Source: Sebastes aleutianus (lineage: Eukaryota; Chordata; Actinopteri; Perciformes; Sebastidae). Taken from it: a DNA stretch of 64,000 bases. The stretch covers positions 5,249,742 to 5,313,741 of the forward strand of contig CAKAKS010000066.1 of the NCBI GenBank assembly GCA_916700875.1. The letters are read 5' to 3'. Every line of letters starts with the position of its first letter. Within the stretch, counting starts at the first letter, position 1. Of the stretch, positions 44,301 to 55,800 are shown piece after piece. The position numbers and the translations under genes were made by a program. The notes under the pieces are model-generated. The model had not been told where the DNA came from, searched no databases, and saw only the letters and a list, made by a program, of their open reading frames with translations.

Positions 44301-47300
44301 AGGATGAGCTGATTAGATTTTGGTGGCCAAAGGTCACTGTGACCTCACAAAACACATTTTTTGGCCATAACTCAAGAATTCATCTGCTAATTGTGGGGGA
44401 TAACAGGATAAAATGATGAAGTGATGACATTTTGAACAGACATGGATGTAAACTGCAACGTGACTGGTTTGCGGATGCATACAACTGCTAGGCGGTAATT
44501 CTAGTTTGCTGTTAAAGTACAATGAGGACAGGAGGAAAAATTATATTTTAACAGCTGAAATAACAGATTGTTTTGGCCACCAAAGAAAGTACCAAGTGGT
44601 CGTATTTTTTCCTTGTAATTTTCTTTAATTGCAGCTGGAACACCCAAAGGAATCAGACCTGACCTTCATTATAAAAACTCTGCAGCACACAGAGCTGTGA
44701 AAAGGTTTCACTACCTGTCGCTGCACAGTATCACAGCTACATGACTGGTGTGACGGAGAGAGCAGTTCACAAAAACATAGCACCTGTTGTAAAGTGACCA
44801 CCAAGTCTGAAGCTGAAAACCCTCTCCTCTTCCTCCCGTCCAGGTCGTCTCATGCGTTGTATCCGCTGTCCGGTGGCCTACCACACGGGAGATGGCTGCG
44901 TGGCGGCGGGCAGCGTCGCCATCACCCATCACATCATGATCTGCAGCAGCCATGGCAGCGCCAAGAGGAATGGCCTCCTCACCTCCCCCATCAACGTGGG
45001 CTGGTGCTTCCTGTGTGCCAGAGGTAAGCGCTCACAACACTGCACACGCTAACGGCCTTCCTCTCCTGGCGCTGTGATTTTTAGCAAATGTGGAACTTCT
45101 TAATTTCACCACACTGGTTGATTTTGCTTCAGTTTTTGTAACAAACAGCAAAATCAGTTCTTCTTACTTGCACTTCACATTGGATCATCAACAGGACCTG
45201 ATCACCCTCCATGATCGTAGTTTTTTCATCTTTTCTTTAGGAATATAACCTTTTTTTCACACAGTCACAACTAGGGCTGGGAGATAATTCAACATGATAA
45301 TGAATCATCTTTCAATGGAATATATCGTGATGAAATCATATATCGAGATATCGTGATACACAATTACGTCGTCTAAATTGAAAATAACAAGCACATACTA
45401 TCTCAAGTTTCTCAGAAAATCTGATCAAACTCAAATCAAAAATATCAAATCATATTCTTAATCTGATTACTCTGTATTTGTGTGCATGCATGTAAACGCA
45501 GTCAGTGTATAACTGGAAATATTATTTAATTTTTACCTCTATAATTTAGCTTGAAATTGTTTTGTTCATTTTGCACTAAAATTCTCAATTAAATGAGAAA
45601 ATACTTTTCATTTCTCAAGTATTTAATTCACACAAAAGTATACAAAAATAGGCTTTACCCTGTGGTTATTTCATATAGACTATTTATTTATTTATGGAAT
45701 TAATAGAAAACATGCTTTATTGTGATATAGATATCAGGGGTGTCAATCGATTAAAATATTTAATCGTGATTAATCGCACATTTTATATCTGTTCAAAATG
45801 TCCCTTAAAGGGAGATTTGTCAAGTATTAAATACCTTTACCTCCAAAATTTTGGAGAGTTATTTAGCCTCCTTCACGATGATGATAGTATCTTCGTTCTA
45901 GCTTTAAAAATGAGCCCGCTACAACCTAGAAATCAAGTTGCGTTATTGCGTTAAATAAATTAGTGGCGTTAAAACGAATTTGCGTTATTGCATTATTATC
46001 GCATTAACTTTGACAGCCCTAATAAATATATATCATTATCGAGATATGAAATGACCCATATCTGGATAGAAGACTTTGTCCATATCACCCAGCCCTAGTC
46101 ACAACTGCAGTAACATCTCATGAGTGAAAACTGAAACCTCATAAACGTTGTTTAGATAATATAATCTTTTAATATTAAATGTTTCATGTTTGGCATTGTT
46201 GTACATGAAAAGCAGTGCTGTGAAATGTAATGTTTGTTCTCCATCACGATACTAATACTATGAATGATTCCGGCTGTGACACTGCACTCTACTTTAGACG
46301 GTCCCGTCTGTCCGAGATGGTGACAAGTTTTTTTTTATAACAATGTTTTTTTCCTGTTGAACAATAAGTTGAGTGCACTGTTTGGCCTCTTTGTGTCGGG
46401 ACAAACTTTATTTTTCTTGTTTCTTCTGTGTGTGTGTGTGTGTGCGAGACTGTGAGTGTTTCTTTCTCTTTTTTGTGAAATTTGGGTAATTTCGAGTTTG
46501 ACTGCGGCTCACCCCCGTCTCTTCCTGTGTGTCTTGTGTAGGGCTGTTAGTGCAAGACCTTACTGACACCATATTAAGTTCATATGCCTATAAGTCCCAC
46601 TACCTTCTGACTGAGTCAAATCGTGCTGAGTTGAAATTACCTATGATTCCCTCTCCTTCGTCAGCTACCAAAAAGAATGTTGGGAAAGGTAACTGAACCG
46701 TTTTTCTCTTTCTCCTTTTGTCCCACTGGTCTGTGTTTGTGTTGTGCCTGCTCCCCCCTTTTTTTTGTACGCATCTTTCATTTCAAAGCCTTGAGGTGCA
46801 AAGTTAATTAACTGGTTAAAAGTGCAGTTAATTTTAATGCAGAGTAACCTCAGCCAAGTTCCCTAACACATTAACAGATAACAGTGGGCCTCCTGCAAGA
46901 ACAGTTTTGTATTCTCACCCCAAGCCTCTCTTTTCTGGGGCGTACGAGACGTCGGATTTACCAAACTAAACTTAGCCTTTTTCACAGCAGACATTTTGAC
47001 ATGTCACAGTAGGAAAAGCAAAATTACTTCAATTTAGTTGCTTCAGTTTCAGTGTCCTGCTATTGTGCATGTTGGCTTACTCACACTGGCTAACTTGGAC
47101 GCTTGAATAGAACGGAGCAATTGACTTTATAATGTTTTTAACACCAGATTTTCCTACTATGACAAGTTAAAGAGATAGTTTGGGTGTTTTGAAGTGGGGT
47201 TGTATGAGGCAGTCCATAGTCAGTGTATTACCTACAGTAGATGACGTTCGGCATGCCCATTGAAAAAAAACCAGTAATTTTACCTTGCAGAACACGGCTG

Positions 47301-48951
47301 GTCTACCGCTGCATTTATTGGTTAGTTTATTTGTGTTATTGTGTGACTTTGGTTTGTTCGGATTCACCAAATTTTAATTAAAATTAAAATAATGAATCAC
47401 TATTAATTGCAAATTAATCGCACAATTTTTATCTGTTCAAAACGTAACTTTAAAGGGAGATTTGTCAAGTATTTAATACTCTTATCAAGTAGGCATATAT
47501 GCTTGCTTTATGCAAATGTATGTATATATTTATTATTGGAAATCAATTAACAACACAAAACAATGACAGATATTGTCCAGAAACCCTCGCAGGTACTGCA
47601 TTTAGCACAAAAAATGTGCTCAAATCATAACATGGCAAACTGCAGCCCTAATTTAAACTCCAATTTAATATAGATTAAGATATTATTATTGTCATTATGA
47701 TTCTGAAAGTCAAACAAGTAGTTTTTTCTTCCTGTGACGAAAGACGTATGGATCTGTACATGTACGACAGTAGTGGACCGCTCGTGAATTTCGTTCGTAC
47801 ACAAGAAGAAAACTGATGAATGCGACAAGTTCTAAAATCACTCGTACGTGCCACTTAAGAACAAATCTGTTTGTATGTGTGGTTCTTGCACGAGGCCCAT
47901 TGTTAGATTTGTTCGTGCTGTGCATGAACAGTCAATCTGGGTATATACTGTATATCTCTGCAATAAAGTTGTTATAATAATTCATTTTCAACATGAAGAA
48001 TTTCTCTGCTGGGAAAAACCTAATTGGTGGTGAAACCTCCAGTAGTTAAACTAGCGAGTGATGCAGGATGCTCTGGATTAGTTCAGGTTCTGTCTGTGGT
48101 TTGTGGAGCTTATCGCTGCTGGAGGTGCACTGCTTCTCTGCTTCAGCACTCTGGGCTTGTTTTTGATTTGAAAGGCTTCACCTCTTTTTTTTATACTGAC
48201 TGCAACTATTAAGTTTTATTTTTTGACTGAAATTTTCAGATGAAATGAAATTTTGCTCACCTCATTTTCTCGAGCTTTGACCTGCCTTGGATGGAATATA
48301 ATCCCAATCAGTACAATTAAGCTAAAGAGGAGTGCAAGAATAGTGAAATTACTCTCTTTTAACGATCTTTAACATTTTGCAAATTGCAGTATTATAAAAT
48401 ATATGATTCCATGCAAGCTGGTCTGTGCAGGATATGTGTGATGGGAAACGTTTGCTTTACTGGCAGGACTGCATGCCTGCTTTTTGCCAATAATTTGTTA
48501 TATGAGTATAACCCTGATTCATTGTTAACTCGCTGGCTGATTTTATTCCTGTGCTGCCGCATGTATTTCCCGTAGACTGGTCTTGGTACAGTGCTCTGAA
48601 TCTGATTGTCAGACATGCTGTAGCTGCTGCAATGAGAGAACCCCCATGCAGGGTTTCCAACCATGTTTTTCATGAAGTGTGGCTCTCACAGGAGCCTCCT
48701 CTCAAACAAAAAGCTCCTGGCATTAGCTTTTCATTTCAGAATAATGACCAGATGCTATTATGGTAGCTTTAGATAAAAGGACGCTATTTTCATATCACAC
48801 TAGAAGTTGGAAAACCACGACTTGGTGCTGTATTTGTACTTTTAGTCAGGCTTGTCTGCAAATGAGATTCAGAGTTTGTCCAGGTTTTAAAGGTGCACCA
48901 CCTAATCATACACTCCTCCTCTCTTTGCATACCCATTTCCCACAACGCATG

Positions 48952-48985
<34 letters not shown>

Positions 48986-51900
48986 GACACTCAAACTCAC
49001 ACACACACTCACACTCACACACACATATACATGTATACATCCATACAAATGTAGGAGGCAAGTTGCTGTGCTGCGACACATGCCCGGCTTCCTTCCACCC
49101 GGAGTGTCTGGAGATGGAGACGCCGGAGGGGCCGTGGTCCTGCAGTGATTGCAGGGCGGGGAAGAAACCTCACTACAAACAAATTGTCTGGGTCAAACTG
49201 GGCAACTACAGGTACGCAGAGAGCACTGGTTACAGACTGCTGAGGGTTTTGCAACTGTTTATGGTACAGTTACATGTCAAGGATTAGTCTGGTGATATTC
49301 TATATTTTTCTTGTCCTCAAAAAAATCACACGAAAACACTAGAACCAACCACAGATCTTTGTCTTCAGTAGGAACAAATAGACAGGCTAGCGACCGACTA
49401 ACATATTGTTGGTCTTTAAACAGCATTAAACATTTAAAAATATATACAAAAATATGGAATATCACCAGTATTATTGTTTAAAGGTGCTATTGATAACATT
49501 CAGCCACTAGATGTCGCATTCCCCCCTCCCCCCGTTCCATTGCATTTACTTCACAACAAGTCGTTTCCAGACACTTACCGTCAATCTCAGCCACCGACGA
49601 CCCACAGATACCACGTGATACTAACGTCGTTTTACTATTGGCTCACAAGCCTTGTTAGAAGATATCTTCCACAGAGATAAACAAAACGTTCATTTTGGAC
49701 CTGCCAACATTTTTAAAATGAATAATTCACAATCGTAATAATGTTTGGAAAAAACATAATTTTATTCGGCACCTTTCTAGAAGCTCTGTAGACGACTATT
49801 TTTAAACAAGTAATACGTCTGCATAAAAATGTGATCAATAAGACCTTTAAGTTCAGTGCAACACATTTGCTTTGCACTTCACAATGAAACAGGATGTGAT
49901 GTGATATTATAGATGCAGGTATTCAGGAAATGCGTAGCACAGCAGTGGTGTTTTTCCTGTTGCAAACCGACTGTGTGACTGTGCTCTTCGATATTTATGC
50001 CGCAGTTTATAGTCTGCTGGCATGGCACTAGATTCAAATGTGGTAATGGGACACAAATAATACCTCTCCCATTTAAGAAAAATTATAAAGTGCCCAAAAA
50101 ACTGCATTTCTATTGGCCAAACATGTAGATCTTATAGGTCAGTGATCTGTGATTTTACAGGAGCTTGTGAAAACTATTTTTGTTGCCAGAAAAAATACTG
50201 AAAAATGATCAGTCATATAAGTTTCAATAGGAAAGAATGAAAAGCAACGTAAATGTTTGAAAACTTTGGTTGCAAGTGTGACGCTACCCTCAGGCTTTAA
50301 TATCTTCAGATGACATGTTTTAGGATTTGTTTTTCTATTTTTCAATGTCCCTGTCCCGTTTACCTCTCAGGTGGTGGCCAGCGGAGATCTGCAACCCTCG
50401 CCTGGTGCCGTCAAACATTCAGAGCCTTCGCCACGACGTCGGCGACTTCCCCGTCTTCTTCTTTGGCTCCCACGACTACTACTGGATCAACCAGGGCCGC
50501 GTCTTCCCCTACGTGGAGAACGACAAGAACTTCGTCACGGGTCAGATCAACATCAACAAAACCTTCAAGAAAGGTAATTTCTTCCTAGAAAGTGTCCTCG
50601 TACTTTCAAGACAAACCTGTCGTGATTTCAACCGGGAACCCGCCCGACATTACTGTCTTTCAGAGGCTGTAGCAAGTTCAGTTTTATAGCTAGTGAAGGT
50701 ACTGATATTCTATGATATTAGAACTACTGCTGACCTGCTATGGTTCCTCCGTAAAATCGACAAAATCAGGTCTATGTGGGAGTCGGAGGGTTAAAGATGC
50801 AGGAAGTTTGAATCTCTGAGATAATGTTGATGTGTTTTTTAGCTCTGGAGGAAGCTGCCCGGCGGTTTCAGGAGCTTAAGGCACAGAGGGAGAGCAGGGA
50901 GGCTTTAGAGCAGGAACGCAACTCTCGCAAACCTCCACCCTACAAATGCATCAAGGTAATGTCATTTTAATATCTCACTTACGACAAATAACACAAAAAA
51001 GGTATAACTTGAAGTTCGATTCAGCTGTGTTTTTACTTCTTCTTTGGTGTTTTCAGTCCAACAAACCAGTGGGGAAAGTGCAGATGCACGTAGCTGACTT
51101 GTCAGAAATCCCACGATGCAACTGCAGACCAACAGATGAGCATCCTTGCAACCTCCACTCTCAGTGTCTCAACCGCATGCTGCAGTACGAGTGTCATCCA
51201 CAGGTCTGTGTGCATGTTTTGCTCATTTCTTGAACAGTATAAACCGGTGAGATAGCCATGAGAAGTCGCACCTTACTTTTTTATGTTGTTGTTCTTGTCA
51301 GGTGTGTCCAGCTGGAGACAGCTGCGAGAACCAGTGTTTCTCCAAGCGGCTATACGCAGAGACAGAAGTGATAAAGACAGACGGCCGTGGCTGGGGCCTC
51401 CGGTCCAACCAGGCTCTCAGGAAGGTGAGTGATGAGCTCAATCCTTTCACCCAAAACAGATACAAACTGTTGATTCAAAAGGCTGTGAAACTCATTGTTC
51501 TTAAGCATTGATTCCCAGTCCTTCTCACTAACTGTAAGTCATTTTAAAGGAGGGTGTCTGTGTAAAAGTGGGATGTTTGTTGTTTCCTCCAGGGTGACTT
51601 TGTTACAGAGTATGTGGGAGAGGTGATCGACTCAGAGGAGTGCCAGCAGCGAATCAAACGCGCCCATGAAAATCACGTGGCCAACTTCTACATGCTCACC
51701 CTCACCAAGGTAACATCAGTGACGCTGGTAAACATTGTTCAGAGGAGAGGCCTCCACCAAGCACTTCTTAAACCCCGGTGTCTCCGTCTTTCCTCGTAGG
51801 ATCGCGTGATAGACGCCGGCCCAAAAGGAAACTCGGCTCGGTTTATGAACCACAGCTGCAGCCCAAACTGTGAAACGCAGAAGTGGACGGTGAACGGAGA

Positions 51901-52839
51901 CGTTCGCATCGGACTCTTCACCCTCTGTGACATTGAGGCTGGTGAGCTCACATGCAAACACATACGTGCTGTTATATTTCCTACATATACGTTACATGAT
52001 ATAACTATTGTCTCTGGTGGTCCCGCAGACACGGAGCTGACGTTCAACTACAACCTGCACTGTGTGGGCAACAGGAGGTCGTCTTGTCACTGTGGATCAG
52101 ACAACTGCTCTGGGTTCCTCGGGGTGCAGCCAACGGTGAGGACGTTTACCTGAATCCAGCTCTACAGCAATCCTGCCCTTTGAAGCTCTGTTTGATACCA
52201 TCTTGTCTTTTTCTAATGTCTCATCCAGAGCGCTGTGGTGATGGAGAAAGAGGAGAAGGCCAGGAACGCCAAGCTTAAGCCGAAGAAGCGGAAGCTGCGG
52301 CTGGAGGGCAAACACATGCACGAGTACTTCTGTTTTTGCTGCGGAGAGGGAGGCGAGCTGGTGATGTGTGACAGAAAGGACTGTCCGAAGGCGTACCACC
52401 TGCTGTGTCTCAACCTCACCAAGCCGCCATACGGTAATGACACAATGAGCTCCTATGTGTGTGTGAATCTAGTAAAATCTATAGATGCATGATGCCAAAA
52501 TCTTGCTGATAAAAGATTTGGGGGTGGGGGTCTCAGCACCGAGTTTTGAAACCATAGTGACCCCTCTGTCTGTCTGCAGGACGTTGGGAATGTCCGTGGC
52601 ACGACTGCAGCGTTTGCGGTGTCCCGTCCTCGTCTGTCTGTGACTTCTGCCCTCGCTCGTTCTGCCGGGAGCACGAGGTGGGGGCGCTCACATCCTCCGC
52701 ACTGGAAGGCCGCCCCTGTTGCTCCAGCCACAACCCCGCCAATCCCCTGGGCTCCAACTCCAGCTCCACCCAGCCGCGCCGCCCCGTCAGCGTCAAAGAG
52801 GAGCCGGAGCCGGAGGCAGGCCATCCGGCTTCAGAGTGA
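34440..52839 (+). CDS. nsd3: Histone-lysine N-methyltransferase NSD3 (one-base frameshift in exon 6)
   Basis: Twenty-four coding exons: 34440-35258, 36422-36688, 36779-36941, 37510-37664, 37800-38417, 38499-38800, 38897-38997, 39934-39979, 40096-40226, 42113-42238, 42326-42452, 42539-42739, 44844-45023, 46542-46688, 49055-49211, 50371-50573, 50843-50955, 51057-51203, 51302-51424, 51593-51709, 51800-51941, 52029-52135, 52229-52433, 52580-52839. They total 4957 bases, one more than a multiple of three; the surplus is at 38616. Ignoring it, the product has 1651 residues (human NSD3: 1437). Domains in order: conserved N-terminus, PWWP1, PHD cluster, PWWP2, AWS-SET-postSET, PHD-C5HCH. The family mono- and dimethylates H3K36 in the nucleus. 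The start MDFSFSFMQGIMGNTIQQPP matches the NSD3 N-terminus and, with letm2 and plpp5 on either side, excludes NSD2. Confidence 0.95.
35279..35352. repeat. (CA)n microsatellite 20 bases after an nsd3 splice donor
   Basis: About 35 CA dinucleotides with one CGCG interruption, at the start of the intron following exon 34440-35258. Confidence 0.95.
35820..36145. mobile_element. Worn copy of the GGGCTGCAACTAACG MITE family
   Basis: TTGGCGATTATTTAATAATT at the left and ATTGATTAATTGATTATTTG at the right enclose TATTTGGTTTAATCTGATAT and GAAAAGCAGCGGATCTTCAC, the family's internal order. Intronic in nsd3. Confidence 0.55.
36779..38417 (+). other. nsd3: nsd3 PWWP1 domain and linker (residues about 363-674)
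   Basis: VIGDLVWSKVGTYPWWPCMI marks PWWP1, followed by INTRGHREYHVQFFGS across the 36941/37510 junction and the ERAWIHEKRI segment. In this family PWWP1 binds methylated H3K36 nucleosomes. Exon 37800-38417 carries a charged linker ending with a conserved VRAWKTAAARKLLPLSITMK segment. Confidence 0.92.
36947..37460. repeat. Possible dispersed repeat inside the PWWP1 intron
   Basis: GC-richer than neighbouring introns, with chance frames (36803-37177 extends past the exon, 37039-37407) but no protein I recognise. The sequence (GGAGGCGGGCTCCCGTTCAG, GGCTCGACTGCCAAGAGATA) looks element-like. Family unknown. Confidence 0.35.
38541..38694 (+). repeat. nsd3: Coding GGGGAC hexanucleotide repeat with one extra T
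   Basis: About 25 units of GGGGA(C/T), encoding Gly-Asp pairs, are read without spacing except at 38616, where a lone T separates GGGGAC from GGGGAT. Upstream codons fall on GAC GGG; downstream the same frame becomes TGG GGA and stops in the exon, while the frame one base later gives GDGD and then DEGEEEERR. Confidence 0.93.
39290..39830. mobile_element. TTTAGTTT-rich element, second copy inverted at 61138
   Basis: TTTAGTTTCAGTTTACTAAA and TTTTGTTTCTGTTTTAGTTT near 39760-39812 match, in reverse complement, the sequence at 61140-61300. It also contains a (GTAT)n microsatellite at 39505-39535. Intronic in nsd3. Confidence 0.6.
40305..40640. mobile_element. Dispersed AAGGCAAGTTTATTTATATA element
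   Basis: Begins with the widespread teleost sequence GGCAAGTTTATTTATATAAC, then CAAAGCGCTTTACATGAAAC. No coding frame. Intronic in nsd3. Confidence 0.65.
41057..41939. mobile_element. piggyBac-like non-autonomous element (TTAA duplications)
   Basis: TTAA at 41057-41060 followed by CCCTCTGAGAC, and GTCTCAGAGGG followed by TTAA at 41936-41939: perfect 11-bp inverted ends with the TTAA target of piggyBac transposons. 875 bases between. No transposase; the 80-codon frame at 41342-41584 resembles nothing known to me. It interrupts an older MITE whose right end is GTTGCAGCCCTGA at 41964-41976. A truncated relative ending ...GGAGTCGGAGGGTTAA is at about 50700-50793. Confidence 0.85.
43509..43820. 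mobile_element. MITE with CAGTGGCCACTTCATTA ends
   Basis: Left end TATACACATTCAGTGGCCAC; right end GCGGCCACTGAGTGTGTGTG then TATA: inverted, TA-bounded, Tc1-like. No transposase. Intronic in nsd3. Related sequence in the 3' UTR at 55120-55320. Confidence 0.8.
44190..44480. repeat. Dispersed teleost repeat (AAAGGTCACTGTGACCTCAC)
   Basis: Contains CCAAAGGTCACTGTGACCTC, TTTTGGCCATAACTCAAGAA and a following TGCGGATGCATACAACTGC, a sequence type common in teleost introns. Non-coding. Family not named. Confidence 0.55.
45272..46097. mobile_element. hAT-type MITE, target duplication GTCACAAC, with a second MITE inside
   Basis: TAGGGCTGGG at the left, CCCAGCCCTA at the right, flanked on both sides by GTCACAAC (45264-45271, 46098-46105). 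Inside, 45736-46021 is another element with inverted ends (GGGGTGTCAATCGATTAAAA, GCATTAACTTTGACAGCCCT). No transposase. Intronic in nsd3. Confidence 0.92.
47390..47652. mobile_element. Partial copy of the inner GATTAATCGCA MITE
   Basis: AATTGCAAATTAATCGCACA and TAAAGGGAGATTTGTCAAGT match the inner element at 45736-46021; the right end reads AAACTGCAGCCCTA. Intronic in nsd3. Confidence 0.6.
48953..49024. repeat. CA-rich tract in place of a polypyrimidine tract
   Basis: CA/CACT repeats run to 30 bases before the acceptor at 49053-49054 of nsd3 exon 49055-49211. The last stretch, ATATACATGTATACATCC...ATGTAG, is also not pyrimidine-rich. Confidence 0.9.
50371..50955 (+). other. nsd3: nsd3 PWWP2 domain and following helix (residues about 1170-1285)
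   Basis: PWWP2 starts in the previous exon with IVWVKLGNYR and continues WWPAEICNPR, then FPVFFFGSHDYYWINQGRVF. The exon 50843-50955 encodes a charged helix (ALEEAARRFQELKAQRES). Highly similar to vertebrate NSD3. Confidence 0.93.
51057..52135 (+). other. nsd3: nsd3 catalytic AWS-SET-postSET block (residues about 1286-1497)
   Basis: AWS: IPRCNCRPTDEHPCNLHSQC, which binds zinc. SET: DGRGWGLRSN, EYVGEVIDSEEC, FYMLTLTKDRVIDAGPKGNS, then the S-adenosylmethionine/active-site motifs RFMNHSCSPNCE and ELTFNYNL. Post-SET: CHCGSDNCSGFLG with the zinc cysteines. All catalytic motifs are intact, so the methyltransferase would work if the upstream frame is whole or corrected. Confidence 0.95.
52229..52839 (+). 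other. nsd3: nsd3 C-terminal PHD-C5HCH module (residues about 1498-1651)
   Basis: CFCCGEGGELVMCDRKDCPK and AYHLLCLNLTKPPYG form PHD5; RWECPWHDCSVCG and the following Cys/His residues (CDFCPRSFCREHE) form the C5HCH finger. Stop TGA at 52837-52839 follows an acidic tail. Confidence 0.93.
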
Positions 52840-55800
52840 CACCGCAGCTCCCTCAATACCTCATTCCCTGCGACGTGCGCTCCTGTTGGCCTCCGATCCA
52901 CCTCTGATCTGAAGCAGTGCGCGACCAAAGGGAATACAGTGCTTTTTTGACCGGGCCGAGACCCGCCGACGAACTCCTCGATGGGTGGCGAGAGCGAGAG
53001 CGACTGGAGTGTCGGCAGGGGAAGTGACCAGGCGCCGTTTTTCCCTCCTCTCTTGCCATAAACACCACTACTAATGCTCTCCACAGCTCGCCTGCGCCCA
53101 TCAGAGGGCCCACACCACCTCATTATGTTTTTTATTTTTACAGCTGTGGAAATTTTTAAGTTGTTGTCACGCCGTCAGATACCGGCACTTTGAAGAACTC
53201 AGTTAGGTGGAGAGAGAGGTAGAGAGAAGAGGAGGAGGATGTGAAGCTGAACCTCTCCACCGCCACGCTGCTCCTCCTTGTTTACCTGCTGTAAGCCGTG
53301 GTCGGCGTCTCACACACAGGATGGCTGTACGGAAACGAGCCGGCCTTCCTCCTCCTCCTCGTCCTCCTCCTCCACAGCCGATCATCACTCCAGACGTGAT
53401 CCGTCATCGTATTTATCTCTTCTTCTTCTTCTTGGAGGAAAAAAAAGGGGGGAAATTTTGTGCAATTTTTTTCAAGACCACACTACATTCCAACCTTCCT
53501 TACACATGGTTTTAATATACTTATGGGTATAGATGAATATAATTATATACAGTATCTATGTTTGTTAATGTTTACAGACAGATTCTCTCACTTCATCTCG
53601 GTGAGTGGTGTATTATGTTTGTTTGTTTAGGTGTTAAGCATTACGCAGACCTCCTTGTGAAAATAGTCCTATTAAGGTGAAATATAATGGTATATAGTGT
53701 AATGGTATGACATTACAGAAGTACTTGTGATTTTCATATTGCCAGTCTCACTCGCCATTGTGTACATAATTGGCTCATAATATTGTAAAGTACGTAAAGA
53801 TCAGGAGGGACGGAGCCTCGCCTCTCTGGTTGTTCCTGGAAGAAGGAAGACGCTTTTTTAAAACGACAAGACAGATCCTTTTTATTTTCTTTTTTTCGGA
53901 TAAATTTCTGTTCCCACATTTCCTCCGAGCAGTTACTGTTATTTGTATCGTAGACGGAGGGGCTCAGCTTGTGATCACTGGTGCTGTCTTAAAAGTATTG
54001 TTAACCAGCCTTAAGTTTGATTCTGGCTGTAGTAACTACTGCCCACATGCAGTCCATTTCAGTAACGTCGTGTACTGTGACCGCTTTGATGCTTGTTTTT
54101 GTTCCTGTTTTTTTGTTTTGCCAAACTTTTTTCTGAAAAGCACTTTTACACGGCTTGTCGCTACACAATTTACCTAGGTCATACATATACAGAAATGTAT
54201 ATCAAAAGAACATAAGACAAGTGTTTCAAAATGGATACCTCTTCTTCTCGTAGTAACGTCGGAATTTAAACTGTGTTGTAACTTTTTTTCCTCTCGGTCA
54301 GAAACGTGGTGAGATGCTGGGCGTGTTTTTTTTTTTTTTTGGATTATTATTTTTGAGGAAAGTGGCCTAAATGCTGCTGGTTTCTTTTGGCACAAGTAGG
54401 AAAGACTGCCAGCCCGGCTTCGTACAGAAAAGTCCTCGAGAGGCGCTTCTTCATTTTCCACCTGGAGAACACCCTCAAGGCTGGGCTTTCTATAAAGACG
54501 TAATGGTATAACAACAGTCCAGTCCAGTATGATGTACAAATACAAACTCCTGTACAGTGTTTTTAATCGCTCATCTGTCAAATCCAAATTTTTTGTATTT
54601 ATTGCACCACATTTTATACCAATTTCTTTTTCAAACACCAGTGCAGTAATGTGTCTCCCTCTCCACCACAGTGTAAGTGAAATAGACTATTTAAAAAAAA
54701 CAAAAAACATGGGGAGTTCTACATGATATATCTGTATTTAGTCATTTTTCATTTGGTGTAATGATTCCACACTTTAGTAACAGCCGCTGCTCATCGACCT
54801 GTATCGTGACTCACTGTAATTGGTGTTAAAAGCAGTGTGAAGCAGTTCAATATAGGAATGTAAAGTTTCAGTTTCAGAGCAGTTTTTGTGCTTTTTTTTT
54901 GTTTGTTTTAAGCCTGGACTCAAGGAAATTTATCTGTGAACTCAGCCTTTTGCTCGTGATTCTACCCCGGTTACATGTTTGTGTTTTCTGCCCTTTTTCT
55001 TATTATTTGTTTTAAAGCCTCCCGTCGTGGTCGGTGTTTAATGACGAGCCGCGGGGTGAAACTGTGCCAATGTTTCCAAATCATTTCAGTTCATTTAGGG
55101 TCTCTTTGAGAGAGAGAGATTACACTCGGTTTATTAGGCACACTGAGCTAAAACTAATGCAATCTAATACAACAGTCCTGCAATAAATCCCCTTTTTATG
55201 AAGGTTATGTTTTGTTGAAGCTGTTTTATAGAGCTGTTGATTCAATTTTATGGTCATTTTGGAGGCTGTAGTTTGTGAATTATTTTGCGTTTTACTTCAC
55301 AGGTGTTTCTAATATTTATTGTAATCTCATTGATATAAACACATACACTTCTCTGTATAATGCAATACAGTTCAAAAGCACCACAAAAATGACCACAGAT
55401 CCTCCAAAATGACCATAAAGTTGAATCAACACCTCTCCAAAAACTAGGGTTGTCCCAAATACCATTTTTTGGGCTTCAAAGCTGAATATGAATAATGAAT
55501 AATGTTGTGGGATTATTCTCCTTATTTCATGGACTTTTTGGGGATTTATACATTTTTTAAAATGAAGCATTCGAATAGCGGTTTTGAGGTCGATTACTGT
55601 GGCAAAGCTTTGAAGCATTCGGGTCAGCCCTACCAAAAACAGAACATTATAACGTTATTAAAACATAGGATTTATTGCATTGACTGCATTAGTTTACCGT
55701 TTATCTAATAATAACCTGAGTGTAAATCATGAAGAAAACAGACTGAAGAAAGGGGAAAGAAGAAGGAGCCATTGAATGCAGAAAAATGAGAGATTTCCAG

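Larger units (their letters stand above)
42326..49211 (+). other. nsd3: nsd3 PHD finger cluster (residues about 910-1180)
   Basis: Exons 42326-42452, 42539-42739, 44844-45023, 46542-46688 and 49055-49211. Cys/His patterns: CEVYGEGLVVCEGDC...FHLDCL (PHD1), CFSCKTAGREVTRCSVSGCG...YHEDC, CIRCPVAYHTGDGC (PHD2/3) and LLCCDTCPASFHPECLEME (PHD4). The exon 46542-46688 (VQDLTDTILSSYAYKSHYLL) separates the third and fourth fingers as in NSD3. PHD fingers in this family read histone tails. The 49055 exon has a weak acceptor, preceded by CA repeats. Confidence 0.92.

Noticed and set aside
34440..52839. Naming this gene nsd2
   Set aside because: The N-terminus, the absence of an HMG box, and flanking letm2 and plpp5 fit NSD3.
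53770..54638. 135- and 154-codon frames after the nsd3 stop
   Set aside because: In the 3' UTR, overlapping each other on opposite strands, low-complexity sequence and no family resemblance.
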